Below, in pieces: positions 6,139 to 10,627 of a stretch of 10,627 bases of DNA (its first letter is position 1; the number at the start of each line of letters is the position of its first letter). The translations under genes and the position numbers were made by a program. The notes beneath the pieces were generated by a model. That model saw nothing but the letters and a program-made list of their open reading frames with translations, searched no databases and was not told the origin of the DNA. The stretch covers positions 1-10,627 of the forward strand of contig CALJTX010000027.1 of the NCBI GenBank assembly GCA_937975705.1. The letters run 5' to 3'. This stretch comes from an uncultured Flavobacteriia bacterium (GTDB lineage: Bacteria; Bacteroidota; Bacteroidia; Flavobacteriales_D; Crocinitomicaceae).

Positions 6139-7032
6139 ATGATCGAAATCAACAATCTCAGCTTTCGCTTCGGAACGCACCTCGCTTTAAACGAGCTATC
6201 GCTTACCATACCCGAAGGGAGCATCACCGCACTTGTTGGGCCCAACGGTGCTGGAAAAACTACGTTAATGCGCTGCATGAGTGCGCTGGCGCATCCGACT
6301 GAAGGGCAAGTGCGCATAGATGGCATTGACAGCAGTGTTGATCCGCATGCGTGCCATCGGTTATTGGGTTTTTTGGCCGATAATTTTGGACTTTACGAGG
6401 AGCTCACCGTTGAACAGTCGCTTGCGTATTTTGCCGCTGCACACCAGATGGATCAGCAGCGCGTAGAGGAAGTGTTGAAACAAGTAAATTTGACAGATAA
6501 GAAAAAAGAGCAAATCAAGAGCCTGTCCCGCGGTATGCGCCAGCGTGTGGGCATTGCGCAGGCGATTATACATATGCCTAAATACCTTATCCTAGACGAA
6601 CCCGCATCGGGCCTAGACCCAGAAGCGCGCATACAGCTGGCGGAGCTTTTCAAAAAACTCAACAAAGAAGGCATTACCCTGCTCGTTTCTTCGCACATTT
6701 TGGCAGAACTTGATCAGTATGCCAATCACCTCATTGTCTTAAAAGAAGGCAAGTTGGTGGAAACCGATTTTTCAATGGATACCGCTGACCAAAAAGACAG
6801 CACTTACTTCATTGAAGCCGAAAATGCATCCTTATTGACCAGCCTCTCTGAACCGACACTTTTCAACTTGCTAGCAAATGAAGGAGAAACTGCTATTTTT
6901 TCAATTGTAACTGGCACGCCTCCTCATATTGCCCTACAATACTTTTTGCAACAAGGTATCCAAGTGAGGGCTTTTGGCAAACACAGCGTAAATATTCAGG
7001 ACGCTTATTTGAAAACCATCAAAAACGCATAA
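6139..7032 (+). CDS. ABC transporter ATP-binding protein (ABC-2/CcmA-like exporter family)
   Basis: The 297-residue product is a cytoplasmic ATPase subunit. It has Walker A GPNGAGKTT (34-42), signature LSRGMRQRVG (129-138), Walker B YLILDEP (149-155), D-loop SGLD (157-160) and the H-loop His186 in SSHIL. At the usual Q-loop position it reads LGFLADNFGLYEELTV, as often seen in ABC-2-type ATPases that lack the Gln. The last 90 or so residues form the C-terminal extension usual for this exporter group. A TTG at 6133 would add two residues, but the ATG at 6139 begins the canonical MIEINNLS and is preferred. The stop is followed after one base by the ATG of the permease, so the two are almost certainly cotranscribed and translationally coupled. 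The substrate cannot be read from the sequence. Confidence 0.95.
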   Translation: MIEINNLSFRFGTHLALNELSLTIPEGSITALVGPNGAGKTTLMRCMSALAHPTEGQVRIDGIDSSVDPHACHRLLGFLADNFGLYEELTVEQSLAYFAAAHQMDQQRVEEVLKQVNLTDKKKEQIKSLSRGMRQRVGIAQAIIHMPKYLILDEPASGLDPEARIQLAELFKKLNKEGITLLVSSHILAELDQYANHLIVLKEGKLVETDFSMDTADQKDSTYFIEAENASLLTSLSEPTLFNLLANEGETAIFSIVTGTPPHIALQYFLQQGIQVRAFGKHSVNIQDAYLKTIKNA

Positions 7033-7033
7033 C

Positions 7034-8494
7034 ATGTTATCCAATATCTTTCGCAACCCAGAACTCAAGCGCAATGCTTGGTTAGAGCTAAAGCCAAACC
7101 GTGTTTTCGCTTTGTTGGGCCTCATCACCTTAGCTTTTATAATAACCGCCACCGCAATGGTTAAAGAAGACTTAAGTGAATATTATAAGATGGCAGAGTT
7201 CTTAATGAATACCGCACTATTCATCCTGTATTTGATCACGGGCATTTGGGGCAGTAAAAATGCTGCGGATGCCGTTGCCGATGAAATCAATCAGAAAACC
7301 TGGGATCGCCAGCGCATGAGTGGCCAAAGCCCATTGACACTCACCATCGGCAAAATTTTTGGCCCTACGCTCTTGCAATGGCTCGGCGGGCTCAGCGCCA
7401 TGTTGGTCTATTTTTGCGCAGCGCTTGCGAGCGAAAATGTGGGCCAGAGCATCACAAACGGCCTGATCTACATCGCTTTGGTACTCCTGATGAACCTCAG
7501 CGCCCTGCTTTTTAGTTTGCTGACCATTACCGGAAGTACGCAGTCAGCTTTTAGCCACGCTAAAATCAATACGACACTCTTTTTTATCCTTTCTGTAGTT
7601 GGTGTGGGTTGGCTTTCATTCTACCTGGCTTTAATCGGTGAAGAAAAAGGTGCCATCAGTTGGTTCGGACTCATTTGGAACAACCTGACTATTTTGATTT
7701 CGCTGCTCATATTTATCGGTTGGTGCTTTATTGGCATCCATCAAAATTTGCGCAAAGAATTGCAGTACCGCAACACCCAAAAATACTGGTTGGCATTCCT
7801 TGTCTTTACAGGCCTTTACTTTTATGGTTTTACTTGGAATATGCCCATTTATACATCCGATTACAGCACCAGCTATATTGACCCTCAACTCCTTGGTTTG
7901 AATGCAGTCTATTACCACCTGGCCTTGGTATGTTTGGTGTTTTTCTTGCTCACGCAGTTTTTACTCATTTTTGAACGCCCTACAGAAAACGACTACACCT
8001 TATTTTTGCAAGCGTTGCGCAAAGGTCAATTCAAAAAGACGTGGCAACATGCCCCGCTCTGGTTCAGTGTTGCGCTCGGCCTTACCCTCTCTTTACTGTT
8101 GCTTTTTACACTTCAAATTGCTGGCTTGGCAAAGCATCAGCTCCCACGTATTTTTCGAGCATTAGAAATTTTGTCATACCAGCACAACTTTGCTTGGTCA
8201 TATCTAGCCATGGTCTTCTTGGTGCTGCGCGATGTTTTGATGACGCGCACGCTGCTGTATCGCTCCAAATACAAAAACAAATTATTGAGTCTTGCGCTCT
8301 ATTATGCCCTTATTTATTGGGCAATACCACTGCTTTTTATGATTGTTGCTGATCATCGCGTTTCTGCTGAGAATTACTTTTTACCCTTTTTCAGAGCCGT
8401 TGGGTGGTTTTCTCCTGTGGTCCTCGCAGGCCAAGCATTGGCGGCGTGGTGGTTGCATTGGCGTTACTTCACCTCCCAAACCCGCACCTCATAA
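7034..8494 (+). CDS. ABC-2-type transporter permease
   Basis: The 486-residue polytopic membrane protein has roughly eleven or twelve hydrophobic segments, for example near residues 24-43, 57-74, 105-132, 141-166, 180-203, 216-236, 251-268, 292-312, 344-366, 424-445 and 455-478. The cytoplasmic stretch DEINQKTWDRQRMSGQSPLTLTIGK between the second and third segments is typical of ABC-2 permeases (a conserved W-x-R plus S-P-x-x-L-x-x-GK pattern before a membrane helix). It pairs with the ATPase encoded one base upstream to form an exporter. The reading frame ends inside the convergent GH13 gene: the last 31 bp, through the TAA at 8492-8494, overlap its 3' end. It is longer than simple six-helix ABC-2 permeases, so one chain may supply both halves of the channel; this is inferred. 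Confidence 0.88.
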   Translation: MLSNIFRNPELKRNAWLELKPNRVFALLGLITLAFIITATAMVKEDLSEYYKMAEFLMNTALFILYLITGIWGSKNAADAVADEINQKTWDRQRMSGQSPLTLTIGKIFGPTLLQWLGGLSAMLVYFCAALASENVGQSITNGLIYIALVLLMNLSALLFSLLTITGSTQSAFSHAKINTTLFFILSVVGVGWLSFYLALIGEEKGAISWFGLIWNNLTILISLLIFIGWCFIGIHQNLRKELQYRNTQKYWLAFLVFTGLYFYGFTWNMPIYTSDYSTSYIDPQLLGLNAVYYHLALVCLVFFLLTQFLLIFERPTENDYTLFLQALRKGQFKKTWQHAPLWFSVALGLTLSLLLLFTLQIAGLAKHQLPRIFRALEILSYQHNFAWSYLAMVFLVLRDVLMTRTLLYRSKYKNKLLSLALYYALIYWAIPLLFMIVADHRVSAENYFLPFFRAVGWFSPVVLAGQALAAWWLHWRYFTSQTRTS

Positions 8495-9996
8495 GGCAAC
8501 AGGTTCATTTGTTTTTCAAAGGGAATCTTTTTATCGAGCAAATTCGTAGCCTTTTTGACGTCCTGCTTGAAAAGCACTTGTTGGTTTTCTGGGGATAAAT
8601 TCGCCACTACCAGCACCTTTTTACGCCCCTGAATACGGTAAAAACTGAATACATTTTGGTTTTCATTGGGAACATTTTCATACGAACCAATAGCCAAGGC
8701 TGCGTTGCTTTGTTTGAGGGCAATCATCGCTTTATACCAATTGAACAAGGAATTTGGATTGTTGCGCTGCTCTTCCAAAGAAATGCCATCATTGGGCTTT
8801 GCGTTGGCCTGGGTCCACCAGGCGCCTGAGTTTTTGTACCAATACGACATGCCTTCTCCTGCCCCACTTTGGTACCACTCGAAAGCTTCTCGGCGGCCGA
8901 TGTCATTGCCATCCGTATTGCCAAAAGAATAGACTTTGCCTTGCATGCCAATTTCTTGACCGTAATATATAGACGGAACGCCGCCCATCAAGAGCATGAG
9001 CGCAGCAGCCGCCTTTTGTTTCTCTTGCGGGAAGTCTAGCGACGCAAAGCGATCGATGTCGTGGTTTTCAATGAATATCAACTGCTCCTTACCTTTTGGT
9101 GTTTCGCATAAAATCTTTTGTGCATTTTCAGTAATCAGCTGCTTGTCAAAGGCCAAAATAGATTTTTGAAGGCCAAAGCCAAACATTCTGTCTACGGTAG
9201 CTTTTTCGAAGTATTCAAAGCCGTAATCTTCCCAATTGGCCTGCTCGGCTACAATTTTGATCTCCGGATTCACCTCTTTAAGTGCAGCGATGAGCGGTTT
9301 CCAGAATTCGGCAAAGAGGTTGGTAAGCGTGGGCTTTCCGTCCAGATGATCCATGGCATGATCTAGCCTGAAACCGTCTACGCCGTCGTCGAAATAACCA
9401 TCCTGATTCGGGTCAAGGAAATAAGAGAACAACTCTATGTTGTAATCCAGGACTTTTTGGCTCTTCAAATTCACGGTTGTTGCGTAGATCACTTTGCCGT
9501 CAAAACCATTGAGTAATCTGAGATCAAATACCATGGTGGCAGGAGTCTGATGCGTGCTGTCTTCAAAGAGGATATAATCGCTGTATTTGGAATTGAGGTT
9601 GCCTACGGCGTCTTTCCACCACAAATGTTCGGAGGTCACGTATTGGGTTTCCATATCCAAGTAGATTTTCATGCCGCGGCGGTGCACTTCTTTGACGAGG
9701 TCAAGATAATCTTGCATGGTGCCAAATTCCGGATCGATTTTCTCGAAATCATTGGCAAAATAATTATGGTAGCAGTCGGCCTCATAGAGCGGAAACAATA
9801 AGATGGAGGTCACGCCCAACTCTTGCAAGTAAGGGAGCTTTTGACGCAGGCCTTGGAGGTCGCCTTGCAAATCGCCATTGCTGTCATAGAAACTGCGCTG
9901 GCACACATGGTACAGCACCTCGCCTTTCGTGGCTTTTTGTGCCCAAAGTTGTTGTCCTAAAAATAGGATCAGTAGTAAGCAGTATGCATTTCTCAT
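8464..9996 (-). CDS. Secreted GH13 alpha-amylase-family glycoside hydrolase
   Basis: The 510-residue enzyme has a signal peptide (MRNAYCLLLILFLGQQLWAQ) and a GH13 catalytic barrel. It shows the N-terminal D-x-N-x-D segment (38-46), YHNYFANDFEKIDPEFGT (76-93), region II GFRLDH with nucleophile Asp212, region III IVAEQ with acid/base Glu251, and region IV IENHD with Asp313. The catalytic triad is therefore complete. Region I is unusual: DMETQY (114-119) replaces the common D-x-x-x-NH. An EF-hand-like DPNQDGYFDDG (195-205) lies just before the nucleophile. A C-terminal beta domain (about 430-510) closes the protein. It should hydrolyse or rearrange alpha-glucosidic bonds in the periplasm or outside; the exact specificity is not readable. 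The gene follows the GH92 gene by 22 bp on the same strand and overlaps the ABC permease gene tail to tail by 31 bp. Confidence 0.93.
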   Translation of the reverse strand: MRNAYCLLLILFLGQQLWAQKATKGEVLYHVCQRSFYDSNGDLQGDLQGLRQKLPYLQELGVTSILLFPLYEADCYHNYFANDFEKIDPEFGTMQDYLDLVKEVHRRGMKIYLDMETQYVTSEHLWWKDAVGNLNSKYSDYILFEDSTHQTPATMVFDLRLLNGFDGKVIYATTVNLKSQKVLDYNIELFSYFLDPNQDGYFDDGVDGFRLDHAMDHLDGKPTLTNLFAEFWKPLIAALKEVNPEIKIVAEQANWEDYGFEYFEKATVDRMFGFGLQKSILAFDKQLITENAQKILCETPKGKEQLIFIENHDIDRFASLDFPQEKQKAAAALMLLMGGVPSIYYGQEIGMQGKVYSFGNTDGNDIGRREAFEWYQSGAGEGMSYWYKNSGAWWTQANAKPNDGISLEEQRNNPNSLFNWYKAMIALKQSNAALAIGSYENVPNENQNVFSFYRIQGRKKVLVVANLSPENQQVLFKQDVKKATNLLDKKIPFEKQMNLLPYEVRVWEVK

Positions 9997-10018
9997 TTGA
10001 ATGATTTTAAGTGCTGAT

Positions 10019-10627
10019 TTAATGGTTTTGCATGTGGAATTTCAAGACACCGCCCGACATGATCTCCGTATAGCGAAGGATAGGTTTGTCTAAAATTTGC
10101 TTGTTCAGTGTTGGGTTTTCTTGATAGATATTTGCCTCAGACAAATGCTGGGCTTTGATCACAAAACGCTTGTGTTGGCCAAGGTGCAAAACCGCCTTTT
10201 TGACCTGCGGACTACCAATTACAAAAGTGCCCTCAGCCGGATTCACCGGATAAAAGCCTAAACTTGAAAGGATGTACCACGCGCTCATTTGGCCGCAGTC
10301 GTCGTTGCCGATCATGCCGTTGGGCATATTTTGATGGAAATCGAAAATAACCTGATGGATATACTTTTGGCCTGTTTTAAACTGATCGGTAAACGCATAC
10401 AAATAAATGATGTGGTGACTCGGCTCATTGCCATGCGCATACTGACCTATCATGGCTTCTTGCCCGAGAAACTTATTTGGGTTGAGTGCTTCGGTCGTGA
10501 AAAACGCATTCAATTTTTGGGTAAACTTTTCTTTTCCGCCGAGTAAGTGCATCATTCCTGGCACATCGTATTGGGCGGGCGTCCAAAAATACTGCCAAGC
10601 GTTGGCTTCAGTGTAGTCACCTGGGTT
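10019..10627 (-). CDS. GH92 alpha-mannosidase, C-terminal part (runs off the window)
   Basis: The frame stays open to the window edge, so only the last 202 residues are visible and the true start lies to the right. They carry the core of glycoside hydrolase family 92: GDYTEANAWQY near the edge, GNEPSHHIIYLY, then NGMIGNDDCGQMSAWYILSSLGFYPV and FVIGSPQV. GH92 enzymes are calcium-dependent exo-acting alpha-mannosidases, mostly alpha-1,2. The acidic pair in GNDDCG lies where the family's catalytic base is expected, and the Glu of TEANAW is a plausible acid; both are present. The GTG at 10564 is not the start, because the conserved sequence continues upstream of it. The gene precedes the GH13 gene by 22 bp in what looks like a glycan-degradation operon continuing beyond the window. 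Confidence 0.95.
   Translation of the reverse strand, partial: NPGDYTEANAWQYFWTPAQYDVPGMMHLLGGKEKFTQKLNAFFTTEALNPNKFLGQEAMIGQYAHGNEPSHHIIYLYAFTDQFKTGQKYIHQVIFDFHQNMPNGMIGNDDCGQMSAWYILSSLGFYPVNPAEGTFVIGSPQVKKAVLHLGQHKRFVIKAQHLSEANIYQENPTLNKQILDKPILRYTEIMSGGVLKFHMQNH

Noticed and set aside
7631..7918. 95-codon minus-strand frame inside the permease gene
   Set aside because: It is opposite to a well-supported membrane protein gene and has no recognisable motif.
10289..10546. 85-codon plus-strand frame
   Set aside because: It lies antisense to the highly conserved GH92 core and is therefore a shadow.

Overview
The window looks like chromosomal DNA of a Bacteroidota bacterium, probably of the Flavobacteriales/Sphingobacteriales type. 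Three secreted proteins carry type IX secretion system (T9SS) sorting tails: one gliding-motility-associated (type B) tail and two Por-secretion (type A) tails. Three small lipoproteins have lipoboxes. Signal peptides end in the A-Q style common in this phylum. Two upstream regions carry a TAnnTTTG -7 element, and Shine-Dalgarno sequences are not evident. Nothing visible fixes the genus.

Left part (1-2171): a gene-free, hairpin-rich stretch (1-328) is followed by two minus-strand genes, an unknown lipoprotein (1537-1920) and a type B T9SS adhesin-like protein (329-1483). An 80-bp sequence at 103-182 recurs in the same orientation at 2072-2151 with three differences, so this AT-rich two-gene segment sits between direct repeats. 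The right-hand copy ends 20 bp before the start codon of the next gene.

Middle part (2172-5986): a plus-strand type A T9SS protein (2172-3080) converges on a minus-strand cluster. The cluster holds two paralogous lipoproteins (3091-3810 and 5261-5986) on either side of a type A T9SS protein with three internal repeats (3911-5200). The paralogs match closely in their N-terminal halves, much less in their C-terminal halves, and share a 47-bp element upstream (42 of 47 identical). All products should be exported or surface bound; their substrates are unknown.

Right part (6139-10627): a two-gene ABC-2 export unit (ATPase, then polytopic permease, 1-nt spacing) reads rightward. Its last codons overlap by 31 bp, tail to tail, the end of a leftward glycoside hydrolase unit: a GH92 alpha-mannosidase (C-terminal part only, cut by the window edge) followed after 22 bp by a secreted GH13 alpha-amylase-family enzyme. 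The hydrolases point to degradation of alpha-mannosidic and alpha-glucan material outside the cytoplasm. The ABC exporter has no visible link to them beyond position.

There is no tRNA, rRNA, CRISPR array, transposase or phage gene. The least explained parts are the hairpin array with its 80-bp repeat, and the duplicated lipoprotein genes with their conserved upstream element.
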